Below are positions 34,483 through 46,071 of a stretch of DNA of 64,000 nucleotides, piece after piece. Position 1 is the stretch's first letter. Each line of letters opens with the position of its first letter. The stretch comes from Zygnema cylindricum (taxonomy: Eukaryota > Streptophyta > Zygnematophyceae > Zygnematales > Zygnemataceae), in contig JBBHKE010001891.1 of NCBI GenBank assembly GCA_037447655.1, forward strand, positions 20,001 through 84,000, read 5' to 3'. The notes under the pieces were generated by a model, which had not been told where the DNA came from, searched no databases, and worked only from the letters and a program-made list of their open reading frames with translations. The position numbers and the translations under genes were made by a program.

Positions 34483-37400
34483 TCAGGAACATTCCTGGAA
34501 ATTCTCCATGATCCACGCACTGTTTGCAAGAGGCCTCGTTTCTGTAATTCCGAAATCTCCAACAACGATTTTGTCAAGTTCGGTTTCGTCTTCTTGTGGC
34601 GCCATGGCCGCGAGATCATCGGCATATTCCTCTCGGAAAAGACGAGCCATTTCGTCCGCTTCTTGCCAAACTCTCTGTTAAAAAGGAAAGGGGAGAGAGA
34701 GAGAGGGGGAGAGAGGGAGAGAGGGAGAGGGAGAGAGGGAGGGAGAGAGAGAGAGAGAGAGAGATTGTTGATTTAATATTTTCTGCAAACTGGATACGAA
34801 GAGAATATGTTAAAAAAAAGCATAAAAAGGACAGAAAAACAGGTGGAATCGAGTAAAAAAAAAACACACGCAAACAAAAGTGAAAAAAAAACGCAAACTT
34901 GAAACAGTTTAACTTTTCTTCCAAAAAAATTCCAACAACGAGAAAAAAGCCCAGAAGAAAAAAAAAAAAAGTTAAAAAAAATCCAGATTAATTTTGGCGC
35001 ATATTTAAAAAATAGGCAAGTCAGTTAATACAAAAGGAAGACTTTAGGGGAAAAAAAATAAAAAAAAAGGTTATTCAAATTAAAGAAAATCTCTTACCTC
35101 CTTATCAGATATAATTAATCCATCCTCACTCTCCAAATCTCTCGTGCTGATAAAAACCCAAACCCAAAAAAAAACCCATTAATCATAATAATCTCATTTA
35201 TTCCCCTCCTCCTTCCCTTTCTTCTGCCTCTCCTTCTCTCCTCCATCTCTCATGCTCTTTCTCGATCTCGACCAATTTAGCATCTCTGCATCTCTTCCAC
35301 ATCTCCTGCCATCTCCTTCCGCATCTTCCATGATCCATCCCCTCGCACGATCTCCAGCTCCTTCCTGTTTCCATTTATCTCTTCCATCCTTTCCGTCCCT
35401 CCATCTACCAGCCTCCATTTGTCCTTCCTTCATTCCATCCTCCATCCTCCCTTCCTCCCCACCGCCCTCGGCCATCTCCATGCCTATCTGTGACTCATCA
35501 TATCATCATCCCTCAAGGCCGTGATCGTTCGGCGTGCCGCCATGCATACAGAGAGACCTGGACCCGTGCCCTTAGTCATCCTGAAGACGGGATCCTCACA
35601 TCATCATGTTTAAATCGCCAGTTCCTCCCTCCACTCAAAGCGCCAGGTGGCCGGATGGCTGAGGTGGCCGGTGGCGGCGGAGTGGATGTGCGTGGTGCGA
35701 TGGCAGATAGCAAGGAGGGGGAGAAGGAGGGGAGGGGAGAAGAGGATGAGTGGTTCAAGCAAAGAGGATCAAGGGATCATCAGACCGACATGCAAAGGCG
35801 AAAAAAGAAGTGGAAGTGGGGAGAAAATCAGGAAAGAATCAAAGGATCAAAGAGATCAAAGAGATCAGGGAGATAAACCATCCTCAGAGAGGATATCGAG
35901 ACAATCAGGTCGAAAGGATAAAAACAAAGATCGCGATTCTCGGCTGTCCGTCGTCTGCACTCTGACTTTCAAAATTAGGTTTCTTAATTACCAAGGGTTT
36001 ATTTAGGGTTTAAAATCTCGCTTTCCAGCGCTATGTCCACCTTGGGTTTACTTAGTGACTACTTAGGGTTAATTCAGGGTTTAATTAGGATTTGATATCT
36101 CACTTTCTGGAATACTTTTCCACATTGGGTTTACTTAGATTTGATTTAGGGTTTGAAACTTAGGGTTTTTTAGGGTTTGAATTCTCACTTTCCGGCGCTA
36201 TTATCCACCTTGAGCATGACGCCATAATTTAACACTTTTATCACCGAGCAGTTTACCACGTAGCCCGGCCGCATGCTCTGCCGTTCCTGCCACGTGGCAT
36301 CACATGTGGCAATCAGGACCGTTGACCAGACTTTGAACAGTGGACTAAAGTTGTCTAGAGATTACCGAAACCAACACAATTGGGTCGAGATGACCTAAAA
36401 ATGACCAGAGGTTGACCAGAAAATTTGCTAGAGATAACCTGAATTTGACTAGAGGTTGACCAAAACTGATGAAAAAAAAAAGGACACAGCCTCTGCCTAC
36501 ACTGCCATGTGGCATCACACACGGCAATGTTGACCGGAGTGCACTGGAGTGAACTAAATTGACCAGAGTTTACCAGAGAGGAGTAGAGATGAGCAGAGAA
36601 AAAAAAATAACCTGAGTAAAACTTAAATTTGACTTCAATTTTAGTTGAAAATTTTGACTTGAAAAATTTGACTAGAGGTTGACCAACAATAGAACGGATC
36701 CTCTGGACCTCCTTTCACGTGGCATCACACAAGGCACTCAGGACCATTTACCATGGTTGACCAGACTGGCGAAGTGGACTGAGGTTGACCAGAGACGACC
36801 AGAGTTGACAAGAAAGAACACAAAAAAACCAGACTGGACCAAAATTGGCAAGAGATGATTTAAGTTTTGACCAAAATTGACAAAATCAGTCCTGCCACTC
36901 CATTACACGTGACAGTTAGGACCATTCACCAGGGTTGACCAGACCAGAGTTGAGCAGAGATGAGCAGAGCTGGGAAGTGTTGACCAGGATTGACCAGAGT
37001 GGATTAGAGTTGACCAGAGGTGACCAGAGTAAGAATCTGTGCAATGAGGACTGTATCAGATTCTCCAGGGTATTTCTGAAGTGTTTTTAAGAGTTTTGGA
37101 CAAAATTTTCAGGGTTTCGAAGATTTTCCGAGGGTTACTCAGGGTTTCGAAGGTGTTATGAGGGTTTTTTGAAACTTTGGAGATGGTTTTCAGTGCTTTT
37201 CAGGGTATTCAGTTTGTCCTCTGTTGATCATTTAACCAATGTTGACCTCTGTTGACCTTTAGTCAAATCTAAAAAAGGGCGGGCAAAAAAAATCGCGTAC
37301 CTCCATTACCATTCTTTGGAGCTTTGACTTGCGTTGACCAGAATTTAACAGAAAAAACTTGACCATAATGACCAGGTTTATGATACATTGTCCAAACTTG

Positions 37401-40400
37401 ACCAAACTTGACATTGTATTGGCTTTTAACTAACCTAAATCTTTGAAAAAAATACTTTTTTCTTGCATATAGACTAAAAAAGTCTAACCTGCCTTCCCTA
37501 GATTTGACTTTTGTTGACTATCATGGGCCGGCCCAATTGTTTGACCAGCGTTGAATTCTGTATTTTTGTTTGTTCTAAGGCTTTTTGTCTTTTACCTTAT
37601 GGCGGGAAGCTGCCACTTGGCTCAAAATAAGACGACCTGTTTTTCGGTCGATTTCCATTATCATTACCGAAAGTTTTGTACCCACCTGGAAAACCCCAAA
37701 TCCACAGAAAAAACAAAAACAGAAACAATTAGAAATTTGAACCAAATACAAACTTTTGACAAGTTAACACTTTGATGATTCAATTCTTGAGGCTTTGAAT
37801 GCAGAAAAGACGATATTTGGCACATAGAAAATCAAAATTTTCAGAATTTTCAGTTCCTGGGATTTGAAAGTCTTGTGTGGTTTGATGATGAATAGTTGTA
37901 AGAATCCCAATTTTTTTGAACTTTTCAAATTCTATGCTTAAGGTTAGGACTTGTATGTTAAACAGACTAAAAAGGAGGGAAAATTAAAATAGTTCAAAGA
38001 TTCAAACACACAAATAAAATATAATTTTGAAACTGAAAACTGACATTTTTCAAAGGTCCAATCTTGACAAAATTTGAAAACTAACAGCATTCCTCCTCTT
38101 CTCTTCTTCTGAATACCTCTATTCCTTCTTTCTCTCTCTTCCCCCGCTCCCTCTTTCCCCCTTCCCTCTCTTCTCCCCCTCATCCCACACTCCCTCTGTC
38201 TGCCCTTCACTCTCTTCCTCTCCCCTCTCACTCTCACCCCCACTCCTCCATCTCCATTCCTCTCCCTCTCTCCCCATGCCCCCCCTTCTTACCAGCTTCC
38301 ATGGCTCTCGTGGCCTCTTTCTCTTTCTCTCCCTCTCTCCACCCGCACTCTCTCCCCCTCCCGCATCCTCCCTCTTGTCAACTTCCCTTCATACCTGTCT
38401 CGCTCTCCCTCTCCCCCCTCCCTCCCTCCCCTCCTCCTCCCCCCCACCCTCCCCCCCTTACCAGCTTCCATGGCTCTGGAGCCCCCCCTGACTCCGGATT
38501 CACAATATAGGAGAGAGGAAGGAAGGCCCGGATGCCCTGTAAAAGACAAAAAAGAATGACAAAACGGAAAAGGACAAACCACAGAATCAGATTTTAGACA
38601 AGCAAGTTTTTCCCTCTCCTCTCCTTTTCTCCCTCTTTCTCTCCCTTTTCCTCTTCCTCGTCTTCTTCTTAAATGTGAAAACAAGACCCATAAAATTAAT
38701 TTCAAACCTAATAAATTACACCCGTATATATTTTTTTCAGCATATCTTATAAAAGAAATTATTAAAATAAAAATAGAAATATAAAAAAATATGAAATTTT
38801 TATTTTAGGGTTTTAATTCCATACTTCCACATATGCTACTGCTCCTCCAGAATTCGCATCCGTAACCGCAACCGTGAAAGGCTCTTTTTCGGAAAAAATC
38901 TGAAAACAAATAAATTTAAAACAAAAAACAAAAATAAATAAATAAAAACATCAAAATGTCCGGAGAAGATAAGAGTCGACAACGGGAAACCAAAAAAAAA
39001 AAAACAGACAAACAAACAAACCAACAAACCAACAAACAAACAGCAGAAACAACCACAGAAGAAATGATTTGGAAAAAAATGAGGGCAATACTGGAAAATG
39101 TGCAAAATGTTCAAAAACCCAATACAGTAAAAAATGTTCATTTAAAAAAAAAAAAAACAGCTAGCGCAAAAAACCTTCAAACGTGACTGGAAATTTCACA
39201 TTTAAGTTTGTTTTCATTTCCATTTTGTTTCCTGTTTAAATACCCTTTCCATTCCATTTCAGTTTTGTTTTCGTATCCTTTTCTGTTCCTGTTTTTGTTT
39301 CTGTTTTTTTCTGCTTCTGCTTCTTTCTGTATCCATTTCTGTTCCGTTTCTGTTCCTGTGTCCACGTTTGTTCACGTTTCTGTTTCCGGAACCGTTCTGA
39401 TCCTGTTTCAGTTTTTGTCGATTCCGTTTCCGTTTTCCATTTTCACTAAATACTTCCGTATTCGTTCCATAGCCCTAATCCATTTCCGTCCTTGTTTCCT
39501 TTTCATTCATATAGAAAATTCCATATTCTGGTTATCCATTTTCTGGTTCCAATACAAGTTTTGTGCAGGTTTTCCTTAAACATTTTCGCTTTAAACGCAG
39601 TTTTTCGGGTTATTTTGTAACACAAACTTGAAAAACAGGAAGGAGGGAGAGAGAGGAGGAAATTACCCACCCAAAGAAAGACCCCTACTTCTTAAAAACC
39701 CACACCAAAATACGTGTGCAATTTCTTACCTGGAAAAGTCGGTCCCACGCGAGTCGAACGGCAACTTTTCGAACTGAAAGAAGAGGCTCTCCCGTGGGAC
39801 TCTCTCCCACTACCTCCGCTCTCATAATACTCCCTACCTCCAAAATCGGCGGTGTCTTCTTCTTGGGATTTACAGAGGGTTCCGCTCTGTGAAACAATTT
39901 CGGCTGCTTCTCCAGTTCAGATGATTCCACGATTCGACGAATGAGACCAATAGGAGGAGTGAAAGATTCCTGTTCTAAGGGAGTTTGGGGAGAGATGAAG
40001 GCCTGCAGAGAGCGAGAGAGAAAGAGAGAGGGAGAGAGAGAGAGAGGGAGAGAGAGGGGGGGAGGGGAGAGAGAGAGAAGAGAGGAGGGAGATGGAGAGG
40101 AAAGAGAGAGAACAAGAAGGAGAGGGAGGAGAGGAAGAGGAGTAAGAGGGAGAGGAAGAACGAAAGAGGGTGGGAGAGGCAGAAGAGAGAGAAGAGGGAG
40201 AGGACAGAGAGGAAAAAGGAAAAAAGAGGGAGAGGGAGAGGGAGAGGAGAGAGAGGAAGAAGGGGGAAAGGAGAGAAAGGGAGGGAGTGAGAGAGTAAGA
40301 GAAGGCGTGTGTAGGGGGAGGAGGGAATCGGGAGAAGACAAACGAATCATTTTCAATAATTTTTACATTTCAGCTCACCAAAAATAAAAAAATGCTCACG

Positions 40401-43038
40401 CAAGCTTTAGTAGACTACCAAAAAAAGTTGAATTTCAGAACAACACCGTATCTCGCTATTAGCGATAATGTTATTTTGGCCTTCAAACCCACTTATCTCC
40501 CTGTAAACTTGTCGAATTATTAAACAGTTGCAATAAAGAGGTAAGCATTGACTTCTTTTCGGCACTCTCCAAATGAAAACAGAATAGAAAAATTGATTAA
40601 ACTGAGAAAAAATATATAAACGCCGATAGTAATTCAAGGTTAGTTTACAGAATCCACACTAGCTTTAGTAATTTTGCCGACAAAAAACAGCCCACGTTTC
40701 ATAATTTACATTCAAAAATTTTACTTGCAAAATTTGTAATGAACAATATCTCATTACTTTTCCGTATTTGGGATTATTGTTTGAAATAACTTCAGAATCA
40801 GACTTCTGATGTACAAACGAATTTGTATTTTTCAATTTCTGAAATTTTTAATGAAACTTTCTTTCATCAATTGCTTCAAATATCTTCGACTAGAAAAAAC
40901 GGAAAAGTAAGAAGAAAAAAAAAATACAACTTTCTTCAACGTATCCAGAATTTATCAAAAACCCAAAAGAAAAAAAAAGATTAAAACAAAATATAAATAA
41001 TAATTGAAATTAAATCAGCTTAAACAACGAAAAGATTAAGTGAAATATAAATATTAAATAAAATTATCTCAAATTAACCAACAAGGAAACTTATTTCCAT
41101 GAAATTGTTACCAATTTGACAAAATTAAACTGGATTAAAACACTACCGAAATTTATAATTCCAGGTTTATATGAAAGTCATACAAAATGCAGTTCTCTTG
41201 CCTGATTCCCACATATAAATTTCGGCTGAAAACAATGAAAAAAACAAATTCCTGGCAGAAATTGACAAAAAAAAACAGGATTTCATATAGAAGAAAACAC
41301 CGAATTCTGCTACTCGTCCCTTCCCCCCTCTCTCTCTCCGCCTCGATTACCTGTTCCTTATCTCCCTTGTGCTCACTTCTACTGCCTCTTGCCCACCTCT
41401 CCCCCCTCCTCTCTTATCCACTACTTTACTCTCTCTCTCTACCTCTCATCCACTCCTTTAGCCCTTCCCCTCCCCCTCTCTCCCTCTTCTCCCCCTCCTC
41501 TCACTCTCGTCTCTCCCTCTCTCCCTTTCTCTCTTCCTATCCTTCTCACACCTGCTCCTTCACCTTATGTCCCTCCTCAACCCCTTCTCCCTCTCCTCTC
41601 CTCTCCCCCATCTCTCCCTCGTCTCTCCCTCATCTCTCCCTCGTCTCTCCCTCTCCTACCTGCTCCTCCCCTGTTCCCATACGAATTAAATAGATCCCTC
41701 CTCTCCCCCTCCTCTCCCTCTTCTCTCCCTCCTCTCCCTCCTCTCTCCCTTGAGTCTCCCTCGTTCTCCCTCTCCTACCTGCTCCTCCACCTTGTTCCCA
41801 TACAAACTGAAAACATCCACCGGAAGAGCCTCTCTCGCAGAAAGTCTCCCCAATTTAAACGCTCCAATATCCAATTCGGCCGAAAAAGGCATCACAGAAA
41901 CCACGACTCCCAAAACCTCATCTCCCACTTTTGGTTCGAAATATTCCACATTTGGGTCTCTCACTCTCTCTCGCGGTTTTGCGGTTTCTGTTTTTGTTTT
42001 CTGTTCCGTTGTTTTCCTACTCCATCGCGTTCCCTTCTGCTCCTCTCGCCGCTCCGCTTCCCGCGGCGTCATAGAAGCCGTCGATAATTCCTCCGCTCCC
42101 GGTGACGTCACAGAACCCGTGGATAATTGCTCCGTATTCGAATTCCTTTTCCACGTCGTAGGTCGAATACTAAATTTGCTAGAATAGGCAGAAGAAGGAG
42201 AAGGAGAGGTCCTATCTCTCATGGGAGACATCCGCTCACTCCTCCTTCGGGTGCCATCTGTCGCCGTTTCGTTGGACATTGACTGGCGTTGACTTTCTGA
42301 CCGGAGTCGCCTTTCATCTCCTTCTCCCTCTCCTTCTTCAACCCTATTTTTGGACCCATTTCCATTACCCAATTTTGCTAAATCCTCTGCAGTAAATAAT
42401 ACTTCTGAGACAAGTTGAGGCCCATCCTCTCTCTCTCCCCCTCTTCCACTCTCTCCTCCTCCTCCTCCAAATTCTCCACTTAGAGTCTCATTTCTCGTTT
42501 CTAAAACCTCTCCTCCTTCTCCTTGTTCACTACTTCCCTCTCTCTCTCCCCCTCTCACTGCAACCCCTTCTCCCTCTCCCTCTCCCTCGTTCTCTCTCTC
42601 CCCAATAGACCCATTTAGACACTTTTCCGCAAACAGCTCTCCTCTCCCGCCTCCCTCCTCCCCACTTCCCACCGCCACGTCAGCAAAAGTCGCCACGTCA
42701 GCTAATTGGGAGCTCCCTGTTCCTGCCACACGTGACAAAATCGTACGTCTTCTAGCTGCTGACGTGTCCTTTCTGACGTGGCATTCCCTCATCCAATTAT
42801 TTTCCGTACAATTGCTGACTGTGACATTTGTCACCCTTCCGGAAGCTTCCAAAGAAGGAGAATTGTGTTTGGAATTTTTCAAATTAGACTTAAAAGATAA
42901 TCTGTGGAAGTAAATAGGGTACAAAGGGGTAAAATTGGACTTAAATTGGGTTTTAATGGGGTTAAGAGGAGGGAGTGGAGGGGAAGGGGTAGGGCCCAAG
43001 ACTCTCACTCCATGGGAACAAAGAGAGGAGGGAGCCAT
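34483..43038 (-). CDS. RLSB: RLSB-like S1-domain RNA-binding protein, probably chloroplast
   Basis: Eight minus-strand exons: 41779-43038, 39730-40002, 38825-38899, 38462-38536, 37596-37685, 36189-36286, 35098-35146 and 34483-34674. All have GT-AG sites and consistent phase, giving about 703 aa. The N-terminus is Ser/Pro/Arg-rich like a transit peptide, followed by a long Glu/Gly/Arg/Ser low-complexity linker. S1-type segments start at about residue 364 (EPKVGDEVLGVVVSV), 476 (VGSIMRAEVVGE..LLS), 562 (VGTKLSVMIMEIDRKTGRLI) and 598 (PGYVVNCSVIKVLNYGVML). The C-terminal LESEDGLIISDKE and EADEMARLFREEY match the Arabidopsis RLSB protein, which binds rbcL mRNA in chloroplasts. The second half of the last S1 fold was not found between exons 6 and 7, which nevertheless join in frame. 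Introns hold GA/CT tracts and repeats. Confidence 0.8.
34682..34765 (+). repeat. GA-rich tract beside the last RLSB exon
   Basis: GAGAGGGAGA repeats ending 8 nt from the exon 8 boundary. In the transcript this is a long CU-rich tract just upstream of the 3' splice site. Confidence 0.85.
35190..35480 (+). repeat. CT-rich low-complexity DNA in RLSB intron 6
   Basis: Degenerate TCCATCTC/CTTCC repeats. No S1 coding was found in any minus-strand frame here. Confidence 0.6.
36013..36217 (+). repeat. Three tandem copies, about 84 bp apart, of the RLSB exon 6 end and donor
   Basis: On the minus strand the exon 6 end with its donor (GCCGGAAAGTGAG, 36184-36196) recurs as AGAAAGTGAG near 36100 and GGAAAGCGAG near 36020. 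Each follows a GTGGA(C/T/A)A block, and they are separated by TTTAGGGTTT-type DNA. Confidence 0.7.
36310..37420 (+). repeat. Degenerate TTGACCAGAG array in RLSB intron 5
   Basis: More than twenty TTGACC/TTGACA words, mostly within GTTGACCAGAG, are spread over 1.1 kb and mixed with CACGTGGCATCAC-type blocks (36290, 36510, 36717). They are all on the plus strand, antisense to the gene. Confidence 0.8.
38100..38460 (+). repeat. CT-rich tract following RLSB exon 4, with a copied donor
   Basis: On the transcript strand it is GA-rich. It contains a second copy (38289-38308) of the exon 4 end plus donor, TTACCAGCTTCCATGGCTCT on the plus strand (original 38458-38477). Confidence 0.85.
39190..39600 (+). 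repeat. Degenerate TTTCTGTTCCTG repeat in RLSB intron 2
   Basis: Loose hexamer-like TTCCGT/TTCTGT/CCTGTT words. The plus-strand frame across it is Phe/Ser-rich and is taken as an artefact. Confidence 0.6.
40003..40310 (+). repeat. GA-rich tract at the 3' end of RLSB intron 1
   Basis: About 300 bp of GAGAGA/GAGGGA beginning directly at the exon 2 boundary. In the transcript it is an unusually long CU tract before the acceptor. Confidence 0.9.
40443..40641. mobile_element. Diverged CACCGCG-family MITE in RLSB intron 1
   Basis: Ends ACACCGTATCTCGCTATTAGC / GATAGTAATTCAAGGTTAG. The interior TTATCTCCCTGTAAACTTGTC resembles subfamily C. Flanking TA is lost. Confidence 0.5.
41320..41778 (+). repeat. 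CT-rich tract at the 5' end of RLSB intron 1
   Basis: Over 400 bp of CCTCTCCCTC repeats ending at the exon 1 donor. The transcript strand is GA-rich, complementary in composition to the tract at the other end of the same intron. Confidence 0.9.
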
Positions 43039-43319
43039 GACTAGCTCTCTCTCTCTCCCTCTCCCTCACTTTCTTGTCACTTTACCTTTCCTCTCTGTCT
43101 CTCCCTCCTCCCCTTCTAAAGGGTCATGGGACAGTTTGAAAATTAGGGTTTAAGAGAAAAAGAGAGAGGAAAAAAAGGAAACTTAAAGTTAAAAGAATTC
43201 AGAAAAATCAAATTTAAAGAGGAAATGAAATAATCTTATTTTCCTTTTTCAAATTTGAGCTTTAGAAACTTCAAAAAAGTTAAGGAAAAGAAGGAAATGA
43301 CTGAACCCTGAACAAAACC

Positions 43320-43392
43320 CAGGAGAGAGAAAGAGAGGCAGGGAAGAGAAGGGAGAGAGAAAGAGAGGCAGGGAAGAGAAGGGAGAGAGATG
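43320..43392 (+). repeat. Tandem duplication of a 36-bp GA-rich unit
   Basis: GGGAGAGAGAAAGAGAGGCA followed by GGGAAGAGAA occurs twice, about 280 bp upstream of the RLSB start. Confidence 0.8.
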
Positions 43393-43671
43393 GAGAGAGC
43401 GACAAAGCACGTGACAGCAGAAAGAAGCTGAGAGAAGCCAATGACCAGCCGCTACGTGGCAGCACGGAGAGCGAGAGGGTTCAGAAGTGATGGAAAATGG
43501 ATATGGGAGGATATTAGGGCCAAGCATGAATGTACCGTACAGGAACTGGAACTTTCCATGTACGGAATAAGTACAAAAGTACAATGGGCCAATCAAATTA
43601 GCAAACATCAAAGTCAAATCATCTTCCACTCTAACACAAAGACGTTCGTGACCGTCCGATCTTGGATACTA

Positions 43672-44452
43672 CACCGCGAATCGTTACTAGTGTCAAGGTT
43701 TTTGTTGCCACTCGAAACATCTTTTCTCCATACACACTTGTCGGATTGTGGATCTGACGGTTGAGATTGAAAGGTAAGATTCTCAGCTTCCGATTGGCAG
43801 TCTCAAATTGAAATCCGACAAGTGTGTACGGAGAAAAGATGTTTTAAGTGGCGAAAAAATCCTTTGACACTACACCGCCAATCGTTATTAGCGTAGAAGT
43901 TTCTTTAGCGTACATGACAAATTACCGTGGTTTACGCTAATTAAGAATTTGAAATTTTTGAAAAAAAACATACATTCTAATTGTTTAATAATTCTAATTT
44001 GGGTCTTTGAAAAAAATAAATGTCGGTCGCAAACATGCTTACACTAATATAGGTATTCTTACAAAGTCTGACAAATCGTACACTAATCGTACGTTCACAA
44101 AGTCGAAACGTTGTTGCTGGACGAATATGTGCGAACGTGATATTTGACAACCCGATTAGACCTCCTTTTTTGAGCGCACATTCTCATGCGTCCAGGGCTA
44201 CTAAAACTCATTAAATTTACTTTTTCCCTTAAATAAGGTACAATTTTGTACGGTCCAATGCTGTCCGTACACCACCCTAATTGACTGATGGTGTACTTCC
44301 ATTTTGTACGGTACTAAAAAATTAACCCTAAATAGAGTAAAGAAAAAAATAGAATGAACTACACTAATGGAGAATAAAAAAAAAAAAAAGCGGGACGGAA
44401 TTAGCGTACACGACGCTAATAACGATTGGTCGTGTAGTAGCGATTCGCGGTG
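43672..44452. mobile_element. CACCGCG-family MITE (subfamily C), split by another MITE
   Basis: Left end CACCGCGAATCGTTACTAGTG at 43672. The matching right end (CACTA then GTAGCGATTCGCGGTG) is broken at its TA by the element 43873-44434. The inner halves fold back around CATACACACTTGTC / GACAAGTGTGTACG. Confidence 0.9.
43873..44434. mobile_element. CACCGC-family MITE (subfamily B) nested in the end of another
   Basis: Ends CACCGCCAATCGTTATTAGCG / GCTAATAACGATTGGTCGTG with TA at 43871-43872 and 44435-44436. Removing it and one TA restores the outer MITE end exactly, which fixes the target duplication as TA. Confidence 0.92.
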
Positions 44453-45181
44453 TAGAGATTCGAAAAATCTCCGATCGGATTTCCATGAATCTAATTAAAG
44501 TAATTTGAGCTCGCATGTAACAAATCACAAACTAAGGTGTGCACAAAGCGAACGATACACATCGGCTCATTGTAGACTGAATCGATTCGGCTCACCAACA
44601 ATCGATACATATCGGTATATCGCTTTGCCGTAACTCCTTGCATTTGTAGCACACAGCAGAGGTCGCAAACGGTCAACCGAAACCGTGACCGCCCGTTAAC
44701 CGACCGCCCGCGCCGGATCCGGAATGGATTCGGTTGCCAAATTTTGGGGGTCGGGCGGTTACGGTCGGTTGACTCACCAGGAAAAAAAAAACGGTCAGTT
44801 ACGGTCGGTCAAACAAAAAACCAAAAAAAATGAACATTTTGTACTTTTTTTTTCCAACATTATTGTTCTTTGTACTTTTTGTATCGTGGAAGTAAGTGGC
44901 ATCATGATTAGCGTCGCAAATCTGGCACGGTACTGTAGTAAGCTATTTATTTCGAAAATCAAAGGGAACGCGACAAAGCGTCGCAAATCTGACACGGTAG
45001 TACACTATTCATTTCGAAAATCTTAGGGAACGCGACAAAGCGTCTCAAATCTGACACGGTACTACACTATACACTACGCAAATCTTAGGGAACGCGACAA
45101 AGCATCGCAAATCTGACACGGTAATAACACTATACATTTCGCAAATCTTAAGGAACGCGACAAATCGTAATTATTGGCTTA

Positions 45182-45592
45182 GGCCTCTACTCCATTAGAG
45201 GAAAAGTGGGGTTGTTTACTGGAAGCTGTACGATTTTGTACAAATTCGTACCAATTTTTTTTTTGTCAGATGAAACATGTTAACAAGATGATTCCAATAA
45301 AAAAGGCGTAAGATTCGACCGTTGGATGTAAGCAATCGCGCACATCGTCCAGTGTGAGGAAACTCTCCTCGCGAGGAGAGTTTCATCACACTGGACGATG
45401 TGCGCGATTGCTTCGCGAATCTAAAAAAGTGAGACATCCAACGGTCGATGCTTACGCCTTAATATTGGAGCCATCCTGAAAACATGCTTCGTCATGTATC
45501 GTCTGACGAAAAAAAAAAAATGGCACGAATTTGTACGAAATCGTACGACTTCCAGTAAACAACCCCACTTTTCTTCCAATGGAAGTTCACCC
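45182..45592. mobile_element. Palindromic Tourist/Harbinger-like MITE
   Basis: 411 bp flanked by TTA (45179-45181, 45593-45595), the PIF/Harbinger target size. The ends share GAAAAGTGGGGTTGTTTACT inverted. The centre, 45332-45411, is an 80-bp near-perfect palindrome (one mismatch) around CTCGCGAG. The unoccupied sequence GGCTTATTC is seen in the related arm near 27051. Confidence 0.9.
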
Positions 45593-46071
45593 TTATTCGG
45601 TCGTACATTGACTAATTTTGTACTTTTTTGGTTACGGGCGGGCACAGTTAGTCGCGAAAAATCAAGATTCGGTTGATTTTTTTTTTCGTAAACGACGGTC
45701 GGTTAACGGTTAACAATTTTGGAGCGTGACTAAACTTGGTCGGGCGTCGGTTACTCAGATTTTGAAAAAAAAAAAAAAACGGTCGGTTTCGGGTATGAAT
45801 TTTTTGACTTTTGCGACCTCTGGCACACGGAGAAAGCTTTCCTATCAAGAAGCCCAATACCAGAGGTCACAAAAGTCAAAACTTCAACAACCCGAATCCG
45901 ACATTATTTTATTTTTCAAAATCTATTCAACGCTCCTAAATTGTTACCCATTACTCGATACTAATTTCCGAAAAAAAAAACGTTAACCGAAACTCAATTT
46001 TTAGCGACTACCCGTACCCGAATAAGTACAGCATTCGTGGTACAAAGTACAATAATGTTGGATAGTATGTA

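Noticed and set aside
34058-34681. 207-codon plus-strand frame rich in Ser/Pro/Leu
   Set aside because: It is antisense to the last RLSB exon and CT-rich DNA downstream; composition artefact.
39685-40356. 223-codon minus-strand frame taken whole
   Set aside because: Only 39730-40002 is an exon; the rest is the CU-rich intron end and the sequence after the donor.
41187-41693. Plus-strand Ser/Pro-rich frames over the CT tract
   Set aside because: Intronic low-complexity DNA of the minus-strand RLSB gene.
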